Of a stretch of DNA of 10,060 nt, positions 1 to 7,159 are shown in pieces. The notes under the pieces are model-generated. The model was not told the DNA's origin, made no database searches, and worked only from the letters and a program-made list of their open reading frames with translations. The position numbers and the translations under genes were made by a program. Source of the stretch: a bacterium (GTDB lineage: Bacteria; Gemmatimonadota; Glassbacteria; GWA2-58-10); the NCBI GenBank assembly GCA_021372515.1, contig JAJFUG010000084.1, positions 1-10,060 of the forward strand. Direction: 5' to 3'. Each line of letters starts with the position of its first letter. The stretch's first letter is position 1.

Positions 1-1
1 C

Positions 2-1747
2 TACAACCTTCCGCTGCCGGACGGCTCCACGGGTAACGACGAGGCCTCGATGCCCATGCTCGAGCGCATGTCGATCACCTACGACTGGATCGCCGCCGAG
101 CTGGACAGCCTGGAACGTGAAAAAGTCCTGGCCTGCCTGCGGCGGCGCGGCGACCAGATGATGGAATACTACAACGGTGTGCATTTCATCTCCGGGCCCT
201 GGTCGAACCACGCGGTGCGGGCGATCCCGTTCCTCGGGTTCGACGCCGTGGCCTGCCTGGGAGAGGTGGACAGCGCCAGGCTCTGGCTCGACTATGTCCT
301 GCGCTGCTACCTGACCACTTTCCCCACCTGGGGCTCGGATGACGGGGGCTGGGCCCAGGGACTCAGCTACTGGTCGGCCTATGTGGGCTGGCACACCAAT
401 TTCCTGGACGGCCTGCGCGGGGCCACCGGGATCGACCTCTACCGCAAGCCGTTCTTCCGCCGGAATGGATATTTCGCGGTCTGGTGCCATCCGCCCTACG
501 CCCGGCGCGGCGGTTTCGGTGATGGAGGGGAGGGCGCACCCAACGCTCCGGAAAAGCTGATGCTGCTGAAATACGCCGGCGCGATGCACGACCCGGTCCT
601 GCTCTGGCAGAGCGAGCATATCGCGGTCCCGACAGGGATCGAGTCCAAGCTGCAGGTCAAGGCCGATGACCCCGGCTGGCTGGAATGGTTCGTGGAGGAC
701 GTTTTCGGTTTCCTCACCCCCAGGCCGGAGGGACTGGAAGAGAAAGCCCCCACGGACCTGCCGCAGTCCAAATGGTTCAAGGATATCGGCTGGGTGGCCA
801 TGCACTCGGCCCTGGGAGACTCGTCGCGGGATGTCTGGGCCCTGTTCAAGTCCAGCCGCTACGGCAGTTTCAGCCACAGCCACGCCGACCAGAACAGTTT
901 CCAGTTCAACGCCTACGGCGAGCCGCTGCTCATAGACTCGGGCTACTATCCCTGGTACGGCAGCCCGCACCACAACCTCTGGACCCGCCAGACCCGCGCC
1001 CACAACGCCGTGCTGGTCAACGGCCGCGGCCAGGCGGTCTACTCGATGCAGGCTGCCGGGACAATCGAGTCCTTTCACGACCAGGGCGGCCTGGTCGTGG
1101 CCAGCGGCGAGGCGGCCAAGGCCTACAACACTCCGCTGGAACAGGAGATCGTAAAGCAGTGGCGCGAGCTTCTGAGCGAGCCTGTGCCCGCGGACAGCCC
1201 GAAAGTGCTGACCGCGCGGCGCACTCTGGCTTTCCGCGGACAGGGCGCCGCGCGCCCCTGGCTGGCCGTGCTGGATTACCTGGAGACGGGCGTCCCGGCC
1301 AGGTTCCAATACCTGCTGCACGCCCTCGGTCCGTTCCGGATCGACTCGACCGGCGGCGCACTGATCGTGCGTCAGGGCGAGTCGGCCTGCCTGGTGCGGC
1401 TTATCTGCAGCACAGAGATACAGCTCGGCCAGAGCGACAGTTTCACGGTCGCCCCGGAGGAGCGCTACGAGGGTGCGGCCAACCAGTGGCATTTCAAGGC
1501 CGAGACGCGGGAGCCGGCCGCAGCGGTCAGGTTCCTGGCCCTCATCGTCCCGTTCCGCCAGGGTGAGGAAACCCCGCAACTGACGCCGGTGGAGGAAGAG
1601 AACTGGAAAGGGTTCGAGCTGGACGGGGAGAGGGTGCTGGCCTGGTGGGGCGAGGGCGAGACCGGGCAGCCGGCCAGCAAGATCGCGCCCAAACGCCTGA
1701 AAATAGACTGGGTTGACGGGGCGCAGAAAAGAAGTGAACTGTTCTGA
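2..1747 (+). CDS. Heparinase II/III-family polysaccharide lyase, C-terminal part (5' truncated by window)
   Basis: The reading frame is open from base 2, so the true start lies upstream; the ATG at base 50 is probably internal. About 580 residues remain. The first half reads as the alpha/alpha toroid of DUF4962/heparinase-type proteins (ITYDWIAAELDSLEREKV, then GPWSNHAVRAIP with an Asn-His pair, and a Tyr-rich stretch near bases 365-400). The second half carries the heparinase II/III signature: HSHADQN at bases 875-895, a DSGYY stretch near 936 and TRAHN near 994-1008. In heparinase II (family knowledge) the corresponding His, Asp and His residues bind a structural zinc, and a Tyr/His pair in the toroid does beta-elimination on uronic-acid-containing chains. 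The remaining part is a beta-sandwich domain. Probable substrate: an acidic polysaccharide; which one cannot be told. The N-terminus, and so any signal peptide, is missing. The gene is convergent with the next gene. Confidence 0.85.
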   Translation, partial: YNLPLPDGSTGNDEASMPMLERMSITYDWIAAELDSLEREKVLACLRRRGDQMMEYYNGVHFISGPWSNHAVRAIPFLGFDAVACLGEVDSARLWLDYVLRCYLTTFPTWGSDDGGWAQGLSYWSAYVGWHTNFLDGLRGATGIDLYRKPFFRRNGYFAVWCHPPYARRGGFGDGGEGAPNAPEKLMLLKYAGAMHDPVLLWQSEHIAVPTGIESKLQVKADDPGWLEWFVEDVFGFLTPRPEGLEEKAPTDLPQSKWFKDIGWVAMHSALGDSSRDVWALFKSSRYGSFSHSHADQNSFQFNAYGEPLLIDSGYYPWYGSPHHNLWTRQTRAHNAVLVNGRGQAVYSMQAAGTIESFHDQGGLVVASGEAAKAYNTPLEQEIVKQWRELLSEPVPADSPKVLTARRTLAFRGQGAARPWLAVLDYLETGVPARFQYLLHALGPFRIDSTGGALIVRQGESACLVRLICSTEIQLGQSDSFTVAPEERYEGAANQWHFKAETREPAAAVRFLALIVPFRQGEETPQLTPVEEENWKGFELDGERVLAWWGEGETGQPASKIAPKRLKIDWVDGAQKRSELF

Positions 1748-1771
1748 GATTAAAAATGATGCGCGAGGAAG

Positions 1772-1867
1772 AATGCAGGGGCACGCTGCAGCGTGCCCAG
1801 AAAACATTAATTATTCTCAAGGACGACATGTAAGAACAGGGGCGGGTTTGAAACCCGCCCCTGCATT
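1772..1867. repeat. REP doublet (REPIN-like) of two inverted palindromes between convergent genes
   Basis: The outer ends are perfect inverted repeats: AATGCAGGGG at 1772-1781 and CCCCTGCATT at 1858-1867. Just inside each end sits a palindrome: a 20-base perfect one at 1779-1798 (GGGCACGCTGCAGCGTGCCC) and a 27-base hairpin at 1837-1863 with 13-base arms (CAGGGGCGGGTTT and its complement) around a single G. Read inward from either end, both units start AATGCAGGGGC and then diverge. The AT-rich spacer is 1799-1836. Two inverted REP units about 100 bases across, placed between convergent genes, is the usual arrangement of REPINs, which are moved by RAYT transposases (family knowledge). The + strand translation through the right unit gives GAGLKPAP, a string I recall as a frequent false-ORF product of such palindromes. 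Confidence 0.7.
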
Positions 1868-1873
1868 ATTTTT
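1837..1873. terminator. Possible intrinsic terminator made by the right palindrome
   Basis: The 13-base-pair hairpin at 1837-1863 is followed on the + strand by a short T-rich run (ATTATTTTTA, 1865-1874). It lies downstream of the + strand lyase gene and also downstream of the minus-strand gene that ends at 1908, so it could end transcripts from both sides, though the U-tract is present only on the + strand. The intervening A in the T-run makes it weaker than the terminator at 7119. Confidence 0.4.
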
Positions 1874-1907
1874 AGCTGATTTCTTTCGATTCTCGGCCTG
1901 AGCAGGC

Positions 1908-3119
1908 TCAGTTGCCCGTTTTCTTCGCCATCTCGATCACGGTCTCGAACACGTCGCCCTGGTTGTCACTGGTCAGCACGAGCAGCGGCGTGCCGGGCTG
2001 CACCTCCCGGGCCCCCACCGGCCAGTCCACTCCCACCGCCTGCGGCACGATCTGGACCGGCTCCCCCTGAACCGCCGAGCCGTCCGTGCTGAACTGCTGC
2101 ATCATCACGTGATTGATCGTAAAGCCCTGGGCCGGCTGCCCGATCACCGTGTAGAACACCACCGGCCGACCGTAGACCCAGGCCGCCACCGGGTGGACCG
2201 GCTCGGACTCTTTCTGCATCAGCGCGAACGGCACCTTGTGCACCTGGCCCGAGCGGTCCAGGGTCATCAGTCCCAGCACCGGCTTGCCGTTCTCCAGCGA
2301 GGAGTTGCGGGTGGCGATCAGAAGGCGCGGCGCCTGGGCCCCCGCGGCCGCGGGCGGGCGGCAGAAACCGGGGTTGTCCTGAGGGTCCTTGTTGCCGTGG
2401 ATCACCACCTCGGGAGCGCTCCAGACCGAGTCCGGCTGCCCGGCGACATGGGTCCTGCGGTAAAAACACTGGTCCTTCTCATCCGTCCAGTACACGTCCA
2501 CCGCCCCGCCCTCGCCCTCCACCGTGGCGCAGACATCATCCGGCGAGACCGCCTCGTCCAGCTTCACCGGCTTGCCGATCGGCCAGCGCAGGTCGGACAG
2601 CGCCTTGCGCGCCACCACCTGGCGCACGCCCGAGCTGTCCACCGGGTAGCTGATCCAGAACGACCCGTCCGACTGCCTGGCCAGGGTGACTGTCTCCACC
2701 GGGTTGTGCTCGTTCCAGACCAGCGGGATCGATACCGGCTCGTAGCGGCTGTCCACATCGCTCCAGCGCATCAGGATCATCGCCAGGGTGCTGTCCTCCA
2801 CCAGGGCGGCCACCAGTTCGTTGCCCTCAGCCCAGATGTCGGCCCGGCCGGGAAGGAGCTGCAGGGTCAGGTCCAGGTGCTCCTCCGGCATCCACTGCTC
2901 CTCGCCGGTGCGGCGCCACATGCGCCCGCCCGAGTCGCCGTGGGGCAGCCAGGCCCACCACCAGCCCTTGGCGAACCAGATTTTGTTCTGCGGCTTGCCG
3001 CTCGTCGGGTCGGCGTTGTGGCTGTTCAGCACCAGAGAGGCGCCCTCCAGCAGTCCGGCGGACAAGGTCAGGACAAACAACACACTCAGGACAAGGGCTC
3101 TGGCTGCGGTTTTATTCAT
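1908..3119 (-). CDS. Secreted protein of unknown function, probable beta-propeller
   Basis: 403 residues. The N-terminus (MNKTAARALVLSVLFVLTL, then a small-residue stretch) is a standard Sec signal peptide, with cleavage likely around residues 21-27. The mature protein begins with an unusual Trp-rich segment (WFAKGWWWAWLPHGDSG, near residues 48-64). After that come about five or six segments of roughly 50 residues, each with a beta-rich pattern of small/hydrophobic strands and a late Trp or Pro turn (for example SDGSFWISYPV, GAVDVYWTDEKDQ and GRPVVFYTVIG), which fits a sialidase-like propeller fold. I recognise no catalytic signature and no family name. The start is set by a weak GGTGG ribosome site four bases upstream. 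It is divergent from the operon at 3416 and convergent with the lyase. The opposite strand also carries a long frame, but that is rich in His and Arg and lacks a sensible N-terminus. Confidence 0.75.
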   Translation of the reverse strand: MNKTAARALVLSVLFVLTLSAGLLEGASLVLNSHNADPTSGKPQNKIWFAKGWWWAWLPHGDSGGRMWRRTGEEQWMPEEHLDLTLQLLPGRADIWAEGNELVAALVEDSTLAMILMRWSDVDSRYEPVSIPLVWNEHNPVETVTLARQSDGSFWISYPVDSSGVRQVVARKALSDLRWPIGKPVKLDEAVSPDDVCATVEGEGGAVDVYWTDEKDQCFYRRTHVAGQPDSVWSAPEVVIHGNKDPQDNPGFCRPPAAAGAQAPRLLIATRNSSLENGKPVLGLMTLDRSGQVHKVPFALMQKESEPVHPVAAWVYGRPVVFYTVIGQPAQGFTINHVMMQQFSTDGSAVQGEPVQIVPQAVGVDWPVGAREVQPGTPLLVLTSDNQGDVFETVIEMAKKTGN

Positions 3120-3181
3120 TTATCCACCCGTGGTTGTGTATGTTGAAGCATCTGGGATGTCCGCGCGCTCTGGCCGCACCC

Positions 3182-3207
3182 CGGACAAGGCCAAAACAGG
3201 TTGTCCG
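3182..3207. promoter_or_regulatory. Candidate regulator-binding inverted repeat CGGACAA-N12-TTGTCCG
   Basis: Two perfectly complementary 7-base half sites lie at 3182-3188 and 3201-3207, separated by 12 bases. The repeat ends nine bases before a TTGACA box in the intergenic region between divergent genes, the usual place for an activator or a shared regulator. A second short palindrome, CCCCCGGGGG, sits at 3223-3232 in the promoter spacer. No regulator family can be named from this. Confidence 0.35.
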
Positions 3208-3216
3208 TTCTGTGGA

Positions 3217-3246
3217 TTGACACCCCCGGGGGGCCTGAATTAGATT
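3217..3246 (+). promoter_or_regulatory. Candidate sigma70-type promoter for the propeller operon
   Basis: A perfect -35 box TTGACA at 3217-3222 is followed after 18 bases by TAGATT (3241-3246), four of six matches to TATAAT. This would give a leader of about 165 bases before the ATG at 3416. A rival -10 is TACAAT at 3332-3337, closer to the gene but with no good -35. The remaining leader (3247-3402) holds AT-rich patches near 3290-3300 but no riboswitch or strong hairpin that I can see. Confidence 0.4.
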
Positions 3247-3415
3247 GCAGGGCGCATCCTTAAGCGCCGCACGCCCGGGCAGCGGTGAGATTAATTTAAT
3301 ACACCGATTTCAGGCGACGGTTCGCGGACGTTACAATAATACACAGGAAAGTGTTTCTTTGACAAGTTTCTCGGAACTGCTCCACCTGTTTTTTCCACCC
3401 TGAAAGGAGAACTGG

Positions 3416-4660
3416 ATGAAAACAACCCGCCTGGCGGGCGCCGCGGTCCTGCTGCTGCTTTCCTGCTCGATGGCCTTTGGTGCGGAAATCACCCGCCGGA
3501 ACATCCGCTACGTCGATTACCCCGATTTCCCGGAGGCGCACTCCACCTGGGGCTCCATCGGGTACAGCTCGCACTACGACCGGGTCTATGTGGGTGTGAC
3601 CAACCACCGCGATAAAGTGGGACTGTTCGAATACGATGTCCCGAGACAGAAAATGCGCCTGGTCGGGTTCCTGCCCAGCCTGGTCAACCTGCGCTCCTGG
3701 CAGTGGCAGGGCAAGGTCCATTCCCAGCTGGTGGAGGGCCCGGACGGCTGCATGTATTTCAGCACGGACGGCGGAGAAAGCCGCGAGGAGTTCCTGATGA
3801 ACCACCCGCACGGCTACAGCGGCGGGTTTTTCTTCCAGTACGACCCGGCCGAGGACCGTCTGACCAACCTCGGGCGCGGCCTCCAGTACGAAAGCATCAA
3901 GGACATCCAGGTCGGCTCGCGCAGCGGCAAGATCCTGGGCATCTCCTACCCCCAGGTCCACCTGCTGCTCTACGACTGGAAAAAGAATGACCTCCAGGAC
4001 CTGGGACGCGTGGGCAGCGACCATGTCCCCCGCGTGCTGTTCAGCGACTGGTTCGGCAACATGTACTATGTCGACTGGCGCCAGCGCCTGATAAAGTACG
4101 AGGACCACAGCGGCAAGCTGCTGTTCTGCAGTGACTCGCTGCCCGCGTTCGACGGCACTCCGGGGGCGCGGATTATCACCGGCATCACCGCCTACGCCAC
4201 GGACCGCGAAAAGGGCGTGATCTACCTGGTCACCTACGGCTCGATGCTGATCGCCTACTATCCCCAGCGCTCCGGGTTCGGCAAGATGGAAGCCCTGGGA
4301 AGCGTTTTCGACGAGCCCGGCCGCGAGCCCTGGAATTACTACTGCCCGAACCTGGCCCTGGGCGGCAACGGCAAGCTGTACTATTTCATCGGCGGCCACG
4401 GCAGCTACGTGGGCGGCAAGCCGCAGAACGTGCTGATGGAATTCGACCCGGCCACCCGCACCAAGCGCGAGGTGCTCAGCTTCCCCCTCAGTGAGGTCAA
4501 CGAGGTCACCGGGGCGGATGTGCGCGACCGCGACGGCAACATCTATTTCTGCGGCCGCAAGAGCGACCCGCGGGCCGAGCAAATGGGTGAGTCCGGCGCC
4601 AGCCGCCCGTTCATGATCGTGTTCAACCCGGAAAAAGATATCAACCCGCAGGGGAACTGA
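3416..4660 (+). CDS. Secreted beta-propeller protein, paralogue A
   Basis: 414 residues. A strong AAAGGAGA ribosome site at 3403-3410 sits five bases before the ATG. Residues 1-23 are a signal peptide; LLLLSC at 12-17 weakly resembles a lipobox, but comparison with the next gene favours ordinary cleavage before Glu24. Blade-like strands of the form hydrophobic-x-x-(Y/F)-(D/E) followed by G or LG recur near residues 70, 139, 183, 225, 278 and 340, which indicates a six- or seven-bladed propeller. Motifs shared with the next gene include EAHSTW (40-45), TNHRD (62-66), KVHSQL (100-105), TDGGESREEFLM (117-128), SYPQ-x-H (177-182), YVDWRQRL (218-225), GGHG (326-329) and GESGASRPF (391-399). Four of the shared His lie in such motifs, so a metal or substrate site is possible. 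The function is unknown; a carbohydrate-binding or lyase role (PL22 oligogalacturonate lyases are also His-rich propellers) is only a suggestion. First gene of a three-gene operon. Confidence 0.85.
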   Translation: MKTTRLAGAAVLLLLSCSMAFGAEITRRNIRYVDYPDFPEAHSTWGSIGYSSHYDRVYVGVTNHRDKVGLFEYDVPRQKMRLVGFLPSLVNLRSWQWQGKVHSQLVEGPDGCMYFSTDGGESREEFLMNHPHGYSGGFFFQYDPAEDRLTNLGRGLQYESIKDIQVGSRSGKILGISYPQVHLLLYDWKKNDLQDLGRVGSDHVPRVLFSDWFGNMYYVDWRQRLIKYEDHSGKLLFCSDSLPAFDGTPGARIITGITAYATDREKGVIYLVTYGSMLIAYYPQRSGFGKMEALGSVFDEPGREPWNYYCPNLALGGNGKLYYFIGGHGSYVGGKPQNVLMEFDPATRTKREVLSFPLSEVNEVTGADVRDRDGNIYFCGRKSDPRAEQMGESGASRPFMIVFNPEKDINPQGN

Positions 4661-4664
4661 AAGC

Positions 4665-5894
4665 ATGTTACGCCCGCTGTCCATTCTTTTCGTCCTGGCC
4701 CTGGTCTCCGCCCTGAACGCGGCCGAAATCAGCCGCCGGAACATCCGTTTCGTCGAGTATCCGGGCTTCCCGGAGGCGCACTCGACCTGGCGCTCGATCG
4801 GCTACAGCAGCCGCTGCAACCGGGTCTTCGTGGCCGTGACCAACCACCGCGACCGGGTCTGCCTGTACGAGTGGGACATCGCCGACCAGAGCATGCGCTG
4901 CCTGGGCTCTCTGGACAGCCTGGCCCACCTTCGCCCCTGGCAGTGGCAGGCCAAGGTGCACAGCCAGTTGCTGGAGGGGGCGGACGGCTGCATGTATTTC
5001 GCCACGGACGGCGGTGAGAGCCGCGAGGAGTTCCTGATGGAACATCCCGACGGTTACGGCGGCGGGATGTTCCTCAAGTGGGACCCGGCCCGCTCCCGGC
5101 TCACCACGCTGGGCGGCCTGGGAGAGGGCCTGCGTTTCGAAAGCATCAAGGACATCGCCCTCGACCCGGCCGGCGGCCTGATCTACGCGGTCAGCTATCC
5201 GCAGGCCCATTTCCTGGTCTTCGATCCGGAGGCCAACGACCTGCGCGACCTGGGGCGGCTGGGCAGCGAGCACGTGCCACGCTGCGTGTTCCAGGATTGG
5301 TGGGGCAACGCCTACTATGTCGACTGGCGCCAGCGCCTGGTCAAGTACGAACGCCAGACCGGCCGCCTGCTGTTCGACCAGGACAGCCTGCCCGCTTTCC
5401 CCGGCACCCCGGCCGCGGACCAGATCACCGGTGTGCCGACCTACGCCACCGACCGCTCGCGCGGCCTGATCTATCTGATCACCTACGGCAACATGGTGCT
5501 CTCGTTCCAGCCCCAGCGCCGTGGTATCGGACCGGCGCGGGCCCTCGGCCCCACCCTCGACCGTCCCAAGCTGCCCCCGCCGGGCTACAGCCCCAACCTG
5601 GCCCTGGCGGACAACGGCAGGCTGTACTATTTCGTGGGCGGCCACGGCCGCTACGCGGTCCGCGACACCACGCTGCTCGTGGAGTTCGACCCTGTCACCC
5701 GTAATAAACGCGTGGTCCTGCGCTTCCCTGTCACCGAGATCAGCGAGGTCACCGGCTGCGATGTAAAGGACAGCCGGGGGAACCTCTATTTCGCCGGCCG
5801 GCGCTACAGCCGCGAGGCGGAGGATGTCGGGGAGTCCGGGGCCAGCCGACCTTTCATGATAATTTTCAATCCGCAGAGGGAGGTAGTTAGATGA
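4665..5894 (+). CDS. Secreted beta-propeller protein, paralogue B
   Basis: 409 residues, starting four bases after the preceding stop, with AGGGGA at 4650-4655 as ribosome site inside the end of the upstream gene. The signal peptide spans residues 1-20 (MLRPLSILFVLALVSALNAA) and has no lipobox Cys. It aligns with the preceding protein end to end. Over the first 60 mature residues I count 40 identical, and the alignment needs only small indels, for example three extra residues near 150 and changes near the PPPGYSPN stretch. Conserved His are at 39, 61, 99, 127 and 182. The least similar parts are the surface-like turns and the stretch before the PNLAL motif, while the His/Trp/Asp motifs are kept. 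This is the pattern of a tandem duplication followed by divergence in specificity. Its stop overlaps the next start (ATGA), so the two are probably translationally coupled. Specific function unknown. Confidence 0.85.
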   Translation: MLRPLSILFVLALVSALNAAEISRRNIRFVEYPGFPEAHSTWRSIGYSSRCNRVFVAVTNHRDRVCLYEWDIADQSMRCLGSLDSLAHLRPWQWQAKVHSQLLEGADGCMYFATDGGESREEFLMEHPDGYGGGMFLKWDPARSRLTTLGGLGEGLRFESIKDIALDPAGGLIYAVSYPQAHFLVFDPEANDLRDLGRLGSEHVPRCVFQDWWGNAYYVDWRQRLVKYERQTGRLLFDQDSLPAFPGTPAADQITGVPTYATDRSRGLIYLITYGNMVLSFQPQRRGIGPARALGPTLDRPKLPPPGYSPNLALADNGRLYYFVGGHGRYAVRDTTLLVEFDPVTRNKRVVLRFPVTEISEVTGCDVKDSRGNLYFAGRRYSREAEDVGESGASRPFMIIFNPQREVVR

Positions 5895-7093
5895 AGAAAA
5901 TCTTCCGTGGTCTGAGCGCGGCAGCCCTGGCCCTGGCCGCGGCCGCGGCTCCGCTGGCCGCCCAGTACACATTTTTCAAGCCCAAAGGCTCCTTCGCGGT
6001 GGAGGTCTCGCTGGAGAACGCCGGCGGCGGGCGGCTGCGGCTGCCGATCTACCGCAACGCCATCACCTCGCTCATCGCCCAGGGCGACTACGCCATCGGC
6101 GGGACCAGCGCCAAGGAGGGGCTCAGCCCGTTCCTGTTCGCGGTCTCGCTCAGGAGCCGCAACCTGGAGTCCGTCCTGGACCTGTCGCAGGTGCTGCCCG
6201 GCCAGCGCGCCATTGTCAGCGGGTTCTGCCGCGGCGCCGCGGGGGCGCTCTACGCCGGCACCCTGGCCGATGCGCCGGACGGCAGCGGCCATCTGCTCAA
6301 GATCACTTTCACAGGCGGAAAGTTCAAGGTCCAGGACCTCGGCGCCCCGGCGCCGGGCGAGGGCGTGTTCTCCCTGACAATTGACCTGGCCAAAGGACGG
6401 CTCTACGGGATAAGTTTCCCCTCGGGCAAGTTCTTCATCTACGAGATCCCCACCACCCGCGCCCGCGTGCTGGAGGAAACCCAGCTCAGCCGCCGCGACC
6501 AGGCCTACTACCACCACGAGTACTCGCTGGAGACCGAGGACGTGCTCAGCCGCGCCCTGGCCGTGGACCGCAAGGGACGGGTCTACGGCAGCCGGCCGGT
6601 CAACCGGCTGTTCCGCTACGACCCCGCCACGGACAAGTTCGATGACCTGGGCGAGTTGCCCGAGGTCTGGGGACGCAAGGCCCTGGGACGGGTGGATGCC
6701 TGGGCCGTGGCCCCGGATGGCGTCCTGTTCGGCGGCAATGCCGGGGACGGCCAGTTGTTCAAGGTCGATCCGGCCACGGGTAAGGTGGTCAACCTGGGCA
6801 AGCCTGTCATGATGCCCCGAATCAAGGGACTGGCTTTCGCCGCGGATGGTAAGCTCTACGGGGTGGCCGGCTCCGCGCCGGGCTATGCCCACCTGTTCTC
6901 CTACGACCCGAAAAGCGGTAATTTCGAGGACATGGGCAACCCGGATTTCCCGCTGATCGTGCCCGAGATAGCCGGCGAGCTGGCCTGGCGCGGCTACCAG
7001 TTCGCCACGGTGGCTGTCACCGAGGACGGGAGCCGGGTCCTGCTGGGCGAGGAGGAAAGCCAGAGCCAGTTGATGGTCTTCCCGGTTAAGTGA
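5891..7093 (+). CDS. Secreted beta-propeller protein, distant third member of the operon
   Basis: 400 residues. The ATG at 5891 overlaps the upstream TGA, with GAGGGAGGT at 5876-5884 as ribosome site. Residues 1-24 form an Ala-rich signal peptide with cleavage before Gln25. An internal repeat of the form LF-x-(Y/V)-DP-x-(T/S)-x-x-(F/V)-x-(D/N)-(L/M)-G starts near residues 240, 289 and 335, with a degenerate copy near 181; the 46-49 residue spacing matches propeller blades. GRLYGISFP (169-177) resembles the GKILGISYP and GLIYAVSYP stretches of the two upstream proteins, so it is likely a remote homologue, but the NHRD, KVHSQL and GESGASRPF motifs are absent. No catalytic residues can be proposed. 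Encoded with the two upstream paralogues, it probably acts with them outside the cytoplasm. The last gene before the terminator at 7119. Confidence 0.85.
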   Translation: MKKIFRGLSAAALALAAAAAPLAAQYTFFKPKGSFAVEVSLENAGGGRLRLPIYRNAITSLIAQGDYAIGGTSAKEGLSPFLFAVSLRSRNLESVLDLSQVLPGQRAIVSGFCRGAAGALYAGTLADAPDGSGHLLKITFTGGKFKVQDLGAPAPGEGVFSLTIDLAKGRLYGISFPSGKFFIYEIPTTRARVLEETQLSRRDQAYYHHEYSLETEDVLSRALAVDRKGRVYGSRPVNRLFRYDPATDKFDDLGELPEVWGRKALGRVDAWAVAPDGVLFGGNAGDGQLFKVDPATGKVVNLGKPVMMPRIKGLAFAADGKLYGVAGSAPGYAHLFSYDPKSGNFEDMGNPDFPLIVPEIAGELAWRGYQFATVAVTEDGSRVLLGEEESQSQLMVFPVK

Positions 7094-7118
7094 AAACACA
7101 CGGCTGAAACGCAATCCC

Positions 7119-7159
7119 AAGGGGCCGCCCAATTATTTTGGAGCGGCCCCTTTATTTTA
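7119..7159 (+). terminator. Intrinsic terminator closing the propeller operon
   Basis: A perfect 10-base-pair stem (AAGGGGCCGC at 7119-7128 with GCGGCCCCTT at 7143-7152) can extend inward by CCAA/TTGG past a bulged A. It is followed by TTTATTTTA. It begins 25 bases after the stop of the third propeller gene. Confidence 0.85.

Noticed and set aside
685-1566. Second + strand frame inside the lyase gene
   Set aside because: Arg/Pro/Gly-rich out-of-frame shadow; the heparinase frame holds the HSHADQN signature across the same bases.
1713-1901. Small + strand ORF of 62 codons overlapping the end of the lyase gene
   Set aside because: It runs through the two palindromes; the GAGLKPAP string is a by-product of the repeat and no ribosome site precedes it.
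2109-3146. Plus-strand frame of about 345 codons opposite the secreted protein gene
   Set aside because: Its composition is rich in His, Arg and Val without a credible start, while the minus-strand frame begins with a typical signal peptide.
3296-4744. Long minus-strand frame (about 480 codons) antisense to propeller paralogue A
   Set aside because: It is the mirror of a strongly GC3-biased + strand gene. The + strand has a signal peptide, a ribosome site and a paralogue that is conserved at protein level; the antisense similarity to the frame at 4668-5972 follows from that paralogy.
4668-5972. Long minus-strand frame antisense to paralogue B
   Set aside because: Same reason: no ribosome site or plausible N-terminus, and it overlaps fully a convincing + strand gene.
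5804-7132. Long minus-strand frame antisense to the third propeller gene
   Set aside because: The + strand protein has a signal peptide, blade repeats and translational coupling to the gene before it; the antisense frame runs through the terminator.
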